DNA of 64,000 bases from Lewinellaceae bacterium (GCA_016716135.1 JADJWX010000012.1:1-64000); one strand, 5' to 3'. Shown: positions 1 through 10,115, counted from the first letter of the stretch. The notes: generated by a model from the letters alone, not told the origin. Made by a program: numbers and translations.

Positions 1-352
1 GTTCGGCAGCCGGAACATCCAGTGGCTCCTTAAAGGAAAGATCGGAAACTGAATTTAACGGAATCAGGTGCACATGCGCATGGGGTACTTCAAGGCCTAC
101 AACAGCTATTCCGATCCGTTTACAGGGCACCTCTGCTTTTACAGCCGTAGCTACTTTTTTAGCAAAAACCATCAATCCGGCGAGTTGGTCATCTGCAAGA
201 TCGAAGATATAGTCCGTTTCCTGCTTGGGGATACAGAGTGTATGCCCTTTGGCTTGCGGCCGGATATCCAGAAATGCCAGGTATGCGTCTGTCTCAGCCA
301 CTTTGTGGCAGGGAATTTCGCCGTTTACAATGCGGGTAAAAATACTTGGCAT
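1..352 (-). CDS. HIT family (histidine triad) protein, 3' end cut by window
   Basis: Reading the minus strand from the ATG at 352 gives MPSIFTRIVNGEIPCHKV and, near residue 95, HAHVHLIPLN, which is the histidine-triad motif of the HIT superfamily (nucleotide hydrolases/transferases of the Hint branch acting on phosphoramidates or AMP-linked substrates). The N-terminal IFxxIxxGEIP signature is also typical. About 117 residues are visible and the reading frame runs off the left edge, so the last few residues are missing. It lies 109 bp downstream of greA on the same strand. A greA-HIT gene pair is common in Bacteroidota, so cotranscription is likely (inference). The cytoplasmic substrate cannot be told from the sequence. 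Confidence 0.9.
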   Translation of the reverse strand, partial: MPSIFTRIVNGEIPCHKVAETDAYLAFLDIRPQAKGHTLCIPKQETDYIFDLADDQLAGLMVFAKKVATAVKAEVPCKRIGIAVVGLEVPHAHVHLIPLNSVSDLSFKEPLDVPAAE

Positions 353-461
353 AGAAGATTGGATTTTAGCGTTGCAGGGTTTCTGGTTGGAGGGTTTCTG
401 TTCTGCACAAAACTGGAAACCCTCTAACCTTTTCACCGGAAACCGGCAGATCAGAAAACCG

Positions 462-941
462 TTAATCGCCGATAGTGATATTCACCACCTGAAACTCCAG
501 TATACCACCCGGGGTTTCAATTTTGACCTTATCGCCTTTGACTTTACCGAGTAAGCCGGCGCCAATGGGCGACGAAACGGATATTTTACGCTCCTTGGTA
601 TCGGCCTCCGTTTCGGAAACCAGTTTATAGGTGATTTCCTTACCGGTTTTGATGTTTTTAATGGTCACGTTGGAAAGAATGGCGACTTTGGAATCGTCCA
701 GCTGGCTTTCATCCAATACCCGGGCATTGGACAATACCGTTTCTAATTCACTGATTTTCATTTCCAGCATTCCCTGCGCATCTTTCGCAGCGTCGTATTC
801 AGCATTTTCGGACAGGTCTCCTTGCGAGCGTGCTTCGGCGATCGCACGAGCGGCCTCTTGCCGGCCGGTTGTTTTCAACTCGTCGAGTTCGGCTTTGAGC
901 TTCTCATATCCGCCCTTCGTCAAGTACGTATAGTTAGCCAT
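462..941 (-). CDS. greA: Transcription elongation factor GreA
   Basis: GreA binds the RNA polymerase secondary channel and stimulates cleavage of backtracked transcripts. The 159-residue product begins MANYTYLTKGGYEKLKAELDEL; the N-terminal half is the antiparallel coiled coil, with the acidic tip residues in the SQGDLSENAEYDAAKD segment, and the C-terminal half is the FKBP-like Gre domain (ISVSSPIGAGLLGKVKGDKV). The reading frame is open 27 codons further upstream, but those codons cross the terminator of the preceding operon, and the start at 941 gives the usual family length (about 158 aa), so 941 was chosen. It is followed on the same strand by a HIT gene. Confidence 0.96.
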   Translation of the reverse strand: MANYTYLTKGGYEKLKAELDELKTTGRQEAARAIAEARSQGDLSENAEYDAAKDAQGMLEMKISELETVLSNARVLDESQLDDSKVAILSNVTIKNIKTGKEITYKLVSETEADTKERKISVSSPIGAGLLGKVKGDKVKIETPGGILEFQVVNITIGD

Positions 942-960
942 AATAGTAATATGAGTATAG

Positions 961-1004
961 AAAAAAACAGAAACGTCTCTACCAAATGGATAGAAACGTT
1001 TCTG
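961..1004 (-). terminator. Rho-independent terminator after the porV-family gene
   Basis: On the minus strand an approximately 17-bp inverted repeat (arms CAGAAACGT.. and ..ACGTTTCTG, 968-1004) is followed directly by seven T residues (967-961). It sits 90 bp after the stop of the PorV-family gene and just upstream of greA, so it should end the TonB/secreted protein/PorV operon and separate it from greA. Confidence 0.75.
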
Positions 1005-1093
1005 CTGAGTTTGAGCGCCCAAAGATAAGGGCTGGGAAAGAAAGATAAAAATTTTAATTATGCTTTTTCCCGGACCAAAAAAGGGGCAATACC

Positions 1094-2146
1094 TTACAAA
1101 TCAACACGCAAACCGATATTGTGGATACCATTGAAGATTTCCGTATAGCGGTAGCCATAATCAATCGAGAAGCGGCTGTCGGAGCCTTTTCGCAGCGGAA
1201 TTGAAACCGTCAGACCTGCACTCAGGCCATTGTCCAGCGATGCCTCCGTACTGCCTTGCGGCGCTTCAAATTCCATTTTGTATGCTGCGCGCAAGGCAAA
1301 ATTTTGACCGAGCGCAAACTCCAGTCCACCACCCAGTTGATCACGCGAAAAGGCATTGGAGGTAAAGGTACCAAGCAGGGACAGCCTGTTGGACCTTCCA
1401 AGCAGCCAATCGTACGAAGCCCCGATATTAAGTTGCGATGGCAACTCATATTCAGCGCTCCGTTGGTAATACGTGATCGGGTATTCAAACGTTTCGTTGT
1501 TTCCATCGTTTGAAGTGCCAAGACCTTCTCCGGTAAAACGCATTTTGCCGCCGACATTCCGCAGAGAAATACCGAATTTAAAGTTGTCATCCTGCCCGGT
1601 GACATACTGCACCCCGGCATCGAGTGCCATGGCTTTGGCGCCGGCATTGGAAATGGATTCGTTGACAAACTTAACTGTCACCCCAACCGATACGCGGTTG
1701 GTAAACAGGTGTGCGTATGAAATCCCTAAATTAAAAAACGACGGGCTGAAGGTAGCGCCGGAGCCTTCCGGAGTTTCTACGGTGGTCAGGTCAAAATCGC
1801 CCAGATCAAAAGCGACCAGGCTGATACCGAAAGCGCCGCCTTTCCCAACGCGCTGGCCAAATCCAAGGGCATTGATACCGATATCGGCGCCATCCAGGTA
1901 GCGCGTATGTCCCAACTGGATTTGCGTTTTATTGATCCGTGCCAAACCGGCCACATTTAAATACAGGGCATCGGTGCCGGTTACCATGGAGGTGTTCATC
2001 GAATGGAGCCCTGCACTGCGGGCCCAGGGATTGATGAGCAGCTGGGCGGCACCTGCTTCGCCCTGGCGATCCGGGTTGCCGGCAAAAGCCGTCCCGCTCA
2101 ATACAAGCAGGCAAAGAAAAAGCAGGCTGAAGTATTTTTGATTCAT
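1094..2146 (-). CDS. PorV/PorQ-family outer-membrane beta-barrel protein
   Basis: The 350-aa product has a signal peptide (MNQKYFSLLFLCLLVLSGTA, cut after AFA) and then the PorV/PorQ (UPF0164-like) pattern: AAQLLINPWARSAGLHSMN, TGTDALYLNVAGLARI and many alternating beta strands to the C-terminal aromatic/hydrophobic end (IGLRVDL). Members of this family are FadL-like barrels; PorV itself shuttles cargo of the type IX secretion system. This gene is last in an operon-like row behind a TonB-dependent receptor and a large secreted protein, an arrangement in which a dedicated PorV-like protein may serve the neighbouring secreted protein (inference). It is too divergent from canonical PorV to use the gene symbol. 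A hairpin lies between it and the upstream gene. Confidence 0.8.
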   Translation of the reverse strand: MNQKYFSLLFLCLLVLSGTAFAGNPDRQGEAGAAQLLINPWARSAGLHSMNTSMVTGTDALYLNVAGLARINKTQIQLGHTRYLDGADIGINALGFGQRVGKGGAFGISLVAFDLGDFDLTTVETPEGSGATFSPSFFNLGISYAHLFTNRVSVGVTVKFVNESISNAGAKAMALDAGVQYVTGQDDNFKFGISLRNVGGKMRFTGEGLGTSNDGNNETFEYPITYYQRSAEYELPSQLNIGASYDWLLGRSNRLSLLGTFTSNAFSRDQLGGGLEFALGQNFALRAAYKMEFEAPQGSTEASLDNGLSAGLTVSIPLRKGSDSRFSIDYGYRYTEIFNGIHNIGLRVDL

Positions 2147-2198
2147 AATTATGATTTCATTTCATTGAAAGAATGAGTGCTTGAAGCATTTAGGCCAT

Positions 2199-2242
2199 GA
2201 GTGAATGAACAGTTTTCGCTTAAAAAAACCGTTCATTCACTC
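2199..2242. terminator. Hairpin between the secreted protein gene and the porV-family gene
   Basis: Perfect 12-bp arms GAGTGAATGAAC / GTTCATTCACTC enclose a loop that contains a run of seven A on the plus strand. It lies in the 115-bp gap between the stop of the 1355-aa gene and the start of the PorV-family gene. There is no T-run after the stem, so it may be an mRNA-processing or attenuating hairpin inside the operon instead of a full terminator. Confidence 0.5.
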
Positions 2243-2261
2243 GTTGCCTTTTGCCCCGTTG

Positions 2262-5200
2262 TTACAGGCCAGATGGGTCAAACTGCCGGGCTATACCAAA
2301 CCATTTTATGGTTCGTTCGCCCATTCCCGGCGCTTGCACCTGGATCAGGTACACGCCACTGGCAACCGGGATGCCTTTGTTATTTTTCAAATCCCATTCT
2401 AAATCCGGCGCAATTTGCATGTACGGTTCATACACTTCATCACGATTGTACTGGCGGATAAACTTACCGTCGAGCGAATAGATCGTAACCGTGCATTTTG
2501 CCGGCAAATTGGTTATCTTAATAACGTTGCTGAATTGGCTCGTTTCATACTGCGAGAATCCGTAATACGGGTTTGGAACAACCTTCACAGAATCCAATGC
2601 ATTTTCGATCTGCACCTGATCCAGCGATTCTGCCTGACGGCCCTGGATTTTGAACTGATATAGCGGATGGCCCGACTGTTTGTTGTTGTCGGCATCGTTA
2701 AACCAGGTCCGGTAGGGTCGGGTAACACGCAGCTTGATCACAGCGTCGTTCGGAATCAGGCCTTCACGCAGGGAACGCATTTGGTAGTTGGGAGCCACCT
2801 GCAACATAGCGGCCCAGGCGATATTTCTGGCCTCCAATACTTTAAATGCATCTGCGGCGCTGGGTGTCGGCGCCTTTTCCGGTGTGAACCGTTTGCGAAG
2901 CGCCTCACAACCATCATAAGACGTGTAGGTCACATATACCCAGTGCTGTCCACCCAATACAAGATCGTAATAAGCCTGCGGGTTATCCCGGGCAAACTGA
3001 TTGGTTGGGTTCCAGAGCATGTCGCGGCCTGTGAAACCAGGATCCAAACTGCTGGTGTAGCAGGAATTTTCTCCAAAGAAAATATTCAGGCGGCGGCCCG
3101 TTTCCACATCGATGGCATAGCCCGGGAACCATCCCATACCCCGTATGGGCTGTCCGTTATCCAAAGCGCCGTCCGGATCGGGCAAACCGTCGCCATCAGC
3201 ATCAGTTTTACCCACCGAAAGGCCGTAACGGGCATCAAAGCTGACACGCGTTCTGCCACCCACAGGGCCTTCCGTACGCAGGTTGGGATCCTTTGGAAAC
3301 AAATTATCCGTGTAGTACTTGGCTGCGCTTTCTATTACAATACAACGACTCCATTTGCTGGTATCGCTGGTCAGTACAATGTCGACGTTTGGCAGCGATG
3401 CGAGTTTATAATACCGGCTCGTTGTGTTGGTAGGCTCTTGCGCGCCGCCTACAACCGAACTGGCCAGTGCGCCCGAAGAAGGCGTCCAGGCGGGTGTAAA
3501 CATGATCGTAGTCGGATCATCCTGCACCCAATCGCACAGTGCATACGGCACAAACCAACCGTTGCCCATCTTACTCAAACCCTGGAAGGGATCGTATTCC
3601 TCGTCGCGTTCCAGCCTGCGGGTTTTTATATAGTGGAAAATTGCGTTCGGACTGGGGTCCTGATCGGCGAAGCCCAACAACCAGGGTTGGTTCGGATCAT
3701 CGTACACAATTTCAGCGCCAAGGCCTCCATTGGATTCGCCCGGATTTTGATATTTATCCGGTTCCCGAAGCGACCAGGTGTAACTACCGGCTAAAGGCGC
3801 CTGGCTCACCGTAACGGAGAAGCCATATTCCAGCACCAACTGCTCGTTCAAATCCGCAATCGTACGGTCGGAAGCAATAATGGCGCCGTCCGGCAGCCGG
3901 CGCAACTCCCAGCGCGCGGTATCGTCCAATTTGGTATCTGTGTTACTTCCATCGACGAAACGCAGTTCATAATCGCCATCCTTAACCTCAAACGGATTGA
4001 ATATCGTAACCGTGATCGGGCCGCGGCCTTCCTGGTAATTCAATACCGTATCCGGGTTTCCACCAAACAGCGCTTCCCGCTGACCATCCTCAAGATCCAG
4101 GAAATTGCCGCCGTTTCCAGCGCCTTCAAAACGGGTGATCGCAACGCCGTCGCCATATTCGGAATTCAGTTCCTGATCGACAATCGGGCGCGGAATTACC
4201 GTAAATATCCTGATCGGGCCATCGCCGGCTTTACGGCCGGGCAGGTACGGACGTTGCTGACCGGTAACGGGTTGTGCCAGCGGGTTCAGGTCTTCGTAAT
4301 TATTGTACGCATAAGCGATAACTGCGAAGTAGTATTTTTTGTGGTTGATCAGACTTTTATCGTTGCCGAGGGCAAACTTGTCGTCGATGATCGAGAATGT
4401 ACGGCGCAACCCCAGGTCGCCACCATCCACTTTCAATTCCGGATAAAATATCTGATTGTTTGTATTCGGATCGCGCGTTTCCACCCAGTTGTAAATTGTG
4501 GAAACACCGTTTTTAATATCAACCTGATAAACCGGACGCGATTTGTTCGGGTCTTCAAAATCGGCAGTCGAAACGTTCGGGTTTGCCAATTGATAAATGC
4601 GATAACCTTCGAACTTGTATTTAGCCCGGTCCCGGACTGCCGGGTCGGGGCTGTCTTTCAACGAGTCCGGCGCCAGAAAGTCAACCTGTTCGTAGCCTTC
4701 ATTCACGTTGTTGGACGGTGAAACGTTTGTCAGGATGGCAATAACCTGTTTGTTCAATTCAATCCAGTTCACCGTAGGTGCATCCGGACCGTCGAGCAGT
4801 TCGAAGCAGTTGTCAAACAAACCCTGCGCCAGTTTGTCGGCGCGGAACAAACCTTCCAGATCAGGGCAGGGATAGTCAATATCCGGCACCCAGGGAATAC
4901 CAATGATCAGCTCGTTTACGGCGCCGGGCAACAGGGTGAACGGCCCGGAAGCCTGCAGGGTGCGGCGGTCGCCAAAAGGCAGATTGGCCGTACACATCGA
5001 CCAGCCGTTGGGGTTATTCGGGTCGTCCGACAGTGCATACCGGGTCACCTCAGTGCCGCCTTTACCATTTCCACCGTAGGTAAAGGGTTCGCCGTCGCGC
5101 CAATAGCCTGTCAGGTAACGATAATATTCAATCGGCGCCGCCGGGTCGGTCGTTTGAATGTCCGGCGTACCTACTGTACGGTTGTTGTAATATACAAATG

Positions 5201-6329
5201 ACGACATGCCGATTTCCTCACCGAGGGTGTCAAGCGGGCCGCGGAAATAGTCGACGCCAAGAATCGGAACATCTGTACAGTACGTATTTACCGGTCCGCT
5301 GGCACTGGGGCAGTCACAACCCGGCTGGCCGTCGGTAGCATCCTGGTTGTACACGTACATCAGGTTTTTCGAACTGTCGCAACCAATATAGTCGTCCTGG
5401 AAACAGCCCAAATCCGGGTCAACCCACATAGCAAAGAAGGTGGAGTCGATCCGTTCCGTAGCACGGTTGATCAGCTTGTACCGCTGAAACGTCATGTCGT
5501 TGAGCTCGTCATTGGTCAGATAGCTGAACGCCTGCACCTGCACCTCCATCTGGATCGGGCTGCCGTTTGTGCGCGCGTGCGGCGCGCCGCCGCCCTGGTC
5601 GTTGTAAATCCAGAAGATCATTTCGTCCGGGTAACGATCCTGAGCACAACCACGAATCTCAATAGACGGGTAGTCCCCTTTGAGCGGATCGTAGTCGTTA
5701 TTCAGGTCTTTGTCCAAGAACCCGGCAAGTGCTTGTTGCGTGTACGGCAGGTCAAAGCCCCAGACATCGGCGAAGTACGGGTTGCCGCGTGCCGGCCAGC
5801 CTTTTACACCTTTGGGAATATTGTCGGGGTTGAGATCGCCGGCAGCGAGGTTGGCCAGGTGCTTGCGGATTTCATCGCCCGTTACGCGGAAGTGCCTGTC
5901 CCAGTTCGAACAGACATCCTCATCGGTAATACCGACCTCTGTGAGCGGGCCGGGCCAGAAATCGTTCATACCGTCGTTCCGGTAATCCTGACAGGCAAGT
6001 TTCAGGTTCTCGGCCGGGTCGACACCGCCCAGCCAAACCGAACCGGCAAAAATGGACGATACTTCACGCTGACCGGTAGTTACGTCCACTTTAGGCACGA
6101 TGTAGCGCCCGTCGCTAAAGTCCCACCAACAATCGCCGCCACCCAGCAATCGGGCGCGCACGTTGTTGATTTCCATATCAATGGCCGACTTGGAGTTTGC
6201 GCAAACACCGCGATATTGGACTTGCTTAGCCTGTTTGGCTCGACGCGCCACATCTTCCGGTACGTGCGCAGCCACACTCCAGGATAAAAGTGCGAGTATA
6301 GCCGCCATCCAAAGTTTGTTAATACGCAT
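2262..6329 (-). CDS. Large secreted protein with type IX-like C-terminal sorting domain
   Basis: The 1355-aa product begins with a signal peptide (MRINKLWMAAILALLSWSVA, cut near AAH). The N-terminal part (residues ~60-140) has GGGDCWWDFSDGRYIVPK and SSIFAGSVWLGGVD, a block I associate with large secreted proteins of Saprospiria. Asp-rich loops that look like calcium-binding loops occur at KDLNNDYDPLKGDYPS and, around residue 1075, TDADGDGLPDPDGALDNG. The last ~110 residues (VKVVPNPYYGFSQYE to GVYLIQVQAPGMGERTIKWFGI) have the VVPNP...G.Y.....G....KW pattern of type A type IX sorting domains, followed by an unusual short tail ending in DPSGL. It lies between a TonB receptor and a PorV-family gene, all on one strand. 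The actual function is unknown; a role in binding or processing a ligand for the receptor is only inference. Confidence 0.75.
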   Translation of the reverse strand: MRINKLWMAAILALLSWSVAAHVPEDVARRAKQAKQVQYRGVCANSKSAIDMEINNVRARLLGGGDCWWDFSDGRYIVPKVDVTTGQREVSSIFAGSVWLGGVDPAENLKLACQDYRNDGMNDFWPGPLTEVGITDEDVCSNWDRHFRVTGDEIRKHLANLAAGDLNPDNIPKGVKGWPARGNPYFADVWGFDLPYTQQALAGFLDKDLNNDYDPLKGDYPSIEIRGCAQDRYPDEMIFWIYNDQGGGAPHARTNGSPIQMEVQVQAFSYLTNDELNDMTFQRYKLINRATERIDSTFFAMWVDPDLGCFQDDYIGCDSSKNLMYVYNQDATDGQPGCDCPSASGPVNTYCTDVPILGVDYFRGPLDTLGEEIGMSSFVYYNNRTVGTPDIQTTDPAAPIEYYRYLTGYWRDGEPFTYGGNGKGGTEVTRYALSDDPNNPNGWSMCTANLPFGDRRTLQASGPFTLLPGAVNELIIGIPWVPDIDYPCPDLEGLFRADKLAQGLFDNCFELLDGPDAPTVNWIELNKQVIAILTNVSPSNNVNEGYEQVDFLAPDSLKDSPDPAVRDRAKYKFEGYRIYQLANPNVSTADFEDPNKSRPVYQVDIKNGVSTIYNWVETRDPNTNNQIFYPELKVDGGDLGLRRTFSIIDDKFALGNDKSLINHKKYYFAVIAYAYNNYEDLNPLAQPVTGQQRPYLPGRKAGDGPIRIFTVIPRPIVDQELNSEYGDGVAITRFEGAGNGGNFLDLEDGQREALFGGNPDTVLNYQEGRGPITVTIFNPFEVKDGDYELRFVDGSNTDTKLDDTARWELRRLPDGAIIASDRTIADLNEQLVLEYGFSVTVSQAPLAGSYTWSLREPDKYQNPGESNGGLGAEIVYDDPNQPWLLGFADQDPSPNAIFHYIKTRRLERDEEYDPFQGLSKMGNGWFVPYALCDWVQDDPTTIMFTPAWTPSSGALASSVVGGAQEPTNTTSRYYKLASLPNVDIVLTSDTSKWSRCIVIESAAKYYTDNLFPKDPNLRTEGPVGGRTRVSFDARYGLSVGKTDADGDGLPDPDGALDNGQPIRGMGWFPGYAIDVETGRRLNIFFGENSCYTSSLDPGFTGRDMLWNPTNQFARDNPQAYYDLVLGGQHWVYVTYTSYDGCEALRKRFTPEKAPTPSAADAFKVLEARNIAWAAMLQVAPNYQMRSLREGLIPNDAVIKLRVTRPYRTWFNDADNNKQSGHPLYQFKIQGRQAESLDQVQIENALDSVKVVPNPYYGFSQYETSQFSNVIKITNLPAKCTVTIYSLDGKFIRQYNRDEVYEPYMQIAPDLEWDLKNNKGIPVASGVYLIQVQAPGMGERTIKWFGIARQFDPSGL

Positions 6330-6440
6330 GGTTTATTTTTTTTAATGTTTTTTACAAAAGAGTTGTTTCTAAACAGGTATTGCTACTGGCAGGTTGATCA
6401 ATCGCCCGGTTAAAAAGGCTAAAACCAGCCAAAAACAGTT

Positions 6441-9400
6441 TTAGAAAGCCATGGATGCGCCGACGTAGATACGTCGTGGCAGCGTGTAAACACCGGGCGT
6501 CAGCAAGCGCCAGGAGTATGCAGCCAGGTAAGCATCCACATTGCGGTTTTGCTCTTCAATGCCACGCAACACCGACTGGCCTTCCGCCGTGGCAAGATAA
6601 CCGTCATCAGTTGGCGAACCGGTAACTGAGTACACGCCAATGACGTTTTTCTTGTTCAGCAGGTTGGAAACACGCAGGTACACATTGAAATTGAGCGGCC
6701 GCTTGCCGGTAGAGCCCAACGAAAATGATTTGTCCACACGCAAATCCAGGTTAATCCGCCAGGGAAGGCGGCTGCCGTTGATGGCGCCCAGGGTACCGCT
6801 ACCGCCAAAACGCTCCGGACGAAGCCGCGCAGTATACGGGCGGCCGGATGCTGCCGACAGTTGCATGTTGGCGCCGAAATTGGCCAGGATATCCTTGCCG
6901 CCAATACGTGGTCCGTTGTAGCGTTTGCCGGAATCAAAACGGTAGTCGAGAATGGCCTGAATATTATGCCGCTCGTCAAAGCTCAGCGGCGACAGGTTGC
7001 GAATATTTCCGCGCGTAGTCAGGCCGCGCTGCGAGTTGGCATTCGAGCCGGTGCCATCGGCAAATTGCAGCGTATACGCCAACCGCAATTCTGCATTCTG
7101 AATACGACGCAAGTCGTATTGTACCGTAAAGCCTTTCACAGTACCGAAGTCAATGTTGCCGTAGGTATCGTAACGGCCGATGGTAGGCACATACAGGATG
7201 GTACGGCTTTGGATCATATCGCGCAGCTCACGGTAATAAGCCGAAAATTTGAGCGCGGAGTTTTGGTTCAGGCGCTGCTGGAAACCGACTTCATAGTCGA
7301 CCACGCGTTCGGGTTTCAGGTTGGCATTATTCCCCGGCGTACGGCCCGGCACATAAAAGTAAATGTAGTCCAACGGTGTCACCTGCCAGTTGCTCGGCGG
7401 GCGCTGTACCAGTACATCGTAGTGGGCAAAGAAGTTTGCATCTTCCGAAATCGGGAAAGAGAATGCCAAACGCGGCATCCAGTTAACCTGCGGCGTGTAA
7501 TCTTCAAATGCCGTGTTGGGATTGAACCCGACGTTGAAAATATCATCGCCCGTAGTGGTGTCGCGCAACAACGGAGCAACCACACCTCCACCAAAGATTA
7601 CATTACCGTCCGAAACTTCGGTACCATCGGCACGATACCAGGTATCCCCGTTGCGGAACGCTTTGAGCGATGGGTCCTGTTCACTATTGACGTAAACCTT
7701 GAAGTCGTCTCCGATTGTACCCGGACGCGCAGGAGCGCCTGGTGTTGTCCTGAAATATTCATCTGCGCTGATGATCTCGTACATGGAGTACGGATCTTTC
7801 AACACCTTGGTGTTCAGGTCAAAACGCTCGACCCGCAAGCCCAGGCTGAAGATCATTTTGTTAAACGTGAACTTATCTTTTATATAAGCAGCCTGGTACA
7901 ACGGACGCAGCGGCGCAACCGGGAAGTCACGTACGCCATCAGCGTCGGTACTGGTAAAGAAGTCGTTGAACCGGATATTCGTGCCGAGTTTGTTCCCCAG
8001 GTAATCATAGCCATAATAGCCGATCAGCCCCTGGTCGGTAAGTTCCCGCGGGGAGAACATGGACAGGCTAAGCTGATCCGGGTTCAGCTCATTCGGGTTG
8101 ACATATTCCGTAATGTCTTTGCCCAGCATGGTGCGAACGGACTTGTAGAATTTGAAATCATTTAACTCAACAACGGCGTTGGCGTACTGTGTAATCGAGT
8201 CTCCAATAATAGGAGAAACAATCTCATCCCAGTATTTTCCAATAATCACATTGGTATCCAGACCATTAAAGTGGTTGTTGGTTACCAGGTTCATCAGGTT
8301 CCAGAGGCCAAACGGCGCGACGGCATAGCTGCGGTCGGTGCGTTGTTCGGTCAGCAGGCCAAATTGGATATTGTGCGTACCGGTGCGGCCAAGTTTCAAA
8401 TCAAAACTTGCCGAAGCCAGCCCGGTGAAGATGTCGCTTTCGCCCTGGGTTACACTGTTGCTGAGCATGCTCACGTTGCCATGCATACCCGACCAAATCG
8501 AGGTATACAAACCGGATAAACGGCCGTTCAGTGCCTGGAATGTGTTAATATCTTCGTCGTTGGCAAATTCATTGTAGCGGATCAGCCCGGGGTTGGTAAT
8601 GACAGAGCCCAGTTGGAAACCGGTAAACGCTTCCCGGTTGTCAAGGTGTACGATATTACCCTGAATATTGGTGCCGGTAATCGGTTGGTAATCATAGTTG
8701 AAACGCCCGATATACCCATAGTCGAACAGGCGGTCGCCATGGCGCGGATCGTAGCCTTCGCTGCGGCCACGCTCGAAGCCGGCCTGAAGGGTGTAACTGG
8801 CATTGGAAATGGAAACCCGGCTCGCAGACGGCGCGCCGTCATTGGTGCCGAGGCGGTGGCGGAAACGGGCAATACCCCGGTAGCGGTCGCTGTAGTTGGT
8901 GGGCGCATTGTGTGCATTAAGCACTCCACCGCCAACCTGGTTTTCCACATCCTTATACGTACCGGTGATGCTCAGGTCAATATTGTCCGTCAACCGAAAA
9001 TCCAGTTTGGCCGTCAGGTCAAGGTCCTGGCGATCATTGAACGGATTGTAATCCATGGCATCTACGCTATCCTGGGTATACAATTCCGCCGTTGGAATAA
9101 TGACCCCGTTCACCAGCGTTAGCGGGTGGGCCATCAGACGTGCCCGGACGTTGTTCGGATCGTTAAGTTTGGCCATTTCAGCATCAATGACCGACTGTTC
9201 GGAACTGTACAAATTATCCAGGTTTAGTCCCGCGCCTTTCACATGATACACCGGAACAGCCGGCGGGCCACTGTCTTTTTGCTTCAGGTATTGCCCCGAA
9301 AGGCGGAACCCGATCAGCGTGCGCTCCCGCGTGCCGTCGGCGCTTTTGCGCTTCAGCAACGGGCCGTTCACGTTTGCGGTGGTCAGCAGCCAGCCATAGG

Positions 9401-10115
9401 GATCAAGACCGTGGGAGTTTTCAACCTCTACATAGCCGTTAAACGAACTGGCCGGGCCTTTCGTAATTACCGAAATAACCCCGCCGGTCACGTCGCCGTA
9501 TTCAGCGCCAAGGCCGCCGGTGATCACCTGCAGCTGTTCGATATCCTGAACAGGCGGCGGTGTTCCCGATACGCGGATACCGTCGATGTAGTAGTTGGTG
9601 GCATTCGAGCGGGAACCTTTGATGTTGATGGCGCCGCCGTCAATGGATGTGGTACCGGCCGTCGTGGCTACAATCGCGTTGACGCTACGTGTCGGCAGGT
9701 TTTTGATTTGTTCGGAGGTGAGGGTTTGCCCGGTCGATGTCTTGTCCTGCTCAATAAGCGGAACTTTAAAGGCAGATACCGTCACTTCACCCAACACGTT
9801 CGACGACACCATCGAATAGTCAACGGTGTTGATGGTGTTGTTAAGCACCCGTACACCGGTGAGTTTTTGTGTTTGATACCCCGTGTAGGAAACTTCCACA
9901 TCGTAATTACCCGGGTCAAGTTGTACCCGGTAGTCCCCGTTGAAATCCGTGATCGTACCCCGTACGAAATCGGTACCCGAAAGGACCTTGATGGTTGCCC
10001 CGATCAGTGCTTCGCCCTGGTCATCAGTTACTTTCCCCGTCAAAACGGTCGACTGGGAAAATGCCGCGCTCACACTGAAGAGCATTACAAAAGTTAGTAG
10101 TAATAAACGTACCAT
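6441..10115 (-). CDS. TonB-dependent receptor with carboxypeptidase-like N-terminal domain
   Basis: Outer-membrane active importer, 1224 aa. Order of parts: signal peptide (MVRLLLLTFVMLFSVSAAFS); carboxypeptidase-regulatory-like/CNA-type domain at ~22-105 (STVLTGKVTDDQGEALIGAT ... GNYDVEVSYTGYQ); plug domain at ~115-240 (LTSEQIKNLPTRSVNAIVAT, YYIDGIRV, GGLGAEYGDVTGGVISVITK); and a long 22-strand-type barrel with aromatic end (RRIYVGASMAF). It is first in the row receptor, 1355-aa secreted protein, PorV-family protein, with gaps of 111 and 115 bp. No SusD partner is present, so it is not a classic SusCD pair. The substrate cannot be read from the sequence. Confidence 0.92.
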   Translation of the reverse strand: MVRLLLLTFVMLFSVSAAFSQSTVLTGKVTDDQGEALIGATIKVLSGTDFVRGTITDFNGDYRVQLDPGNYDVEVSYTGYQTQKLTGVRVLNNTINTVDYSMVSSNVLGEVTVSAFKVPLIEQDKTSTGQTLTSEQIKNLPTRSVNAIVATTAGTTSIDGGAINIKGSRSNATNYYIDGIRVSGTPPPVQDIEQLQVITGGLGAEYGDVTGGVISVITKGPASSFNGYVEVENSHGLDPYGWLLTTANVNGPLLKRKSADGTRERTLIGFRLSGQYLKQKDSGPPAVPVYHVKGAGLNLDNLYSSEQSVIDAEMAKLNDPNNVRARLMAHPLTLVNGVIIPTAELYTQDSVDAMDYNPFNDRQDLDLTAKLDFRLTDNIDLSITGTYKDVENQVGGGVLNAHNAPTNYSDRYRGIARFRHRLGTNDGAPSASRVSISNASYTLQAGFERGRSEGYDPRHGDRLFDYGYIGRFNYDYQPITGTNIQGNIVHLDNREAFTGFQLGSVITNPGLIRYNEFANDEDINTFQALNGRLSGLYTSIWSGMHGNVSMLSNSVTQGESDIFTGLASASFDLKLGRTGTHNIQFGLLTEQRTDRSYAVAPFGLWNLMNLVTNNHFNGLDTNVIIGKYWDEIVSPIIGDSITQYANAVVELNDFKFYKSVRTMLGKDITEYVNPNELNPDQLSLSMFSPRELTDQGLIGYYGYDYLGNKLGTNIRFNDFFTSTDADGVRDFPVAPLRPLYQAAYIKDKFTFNKMIFSLGLRVERFDLNTKVLKDPYSMYEIISADEYFRTTPGAPARPGTIGDDFKVYVNSEQDPSLKAFRNGDTWYRADGTEVSDGNVIFGGGVVAPLLRDTTTGDDIFNVGFNPNTAFEDYTPQVNWMPRLAFSFPISEDANFFAHYDVLVQRPPSNWQVTPLDYIYFYVPGRTPGNNANLKPERVVDYEVGFQQRLNQNSALKFSAYYRELRDMIQSRTILYVPTIGRYDTYGNIDFGTVKGFTVQYDLRRIQNAELRLAYTLQFADGTGSNANSQRGLTTRGNIRNLSPLSFDERHNIQAILDYRFDSGKRYNGPRIGGKDILANFGANMQLSAASGRPYTARLRPERFGGSGTLGAINGSRLPWRINLDLRVDKSFSLGSTGKRPLNFNVYLRVSNLLNKKNVIGVYSVTGSPTDDGYLATAEGQSVLRGIEEQNRNVDAYLAAYSWRLLTPGVYTLPRRIYVGASMAF

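Noticed and set aside
6861..8165. 434-codon open frame on the plus strand inside the TonB receptor gene
   Set aside because: Antisense to a well-supported receptor; the translated sequence has no recognisable family features.
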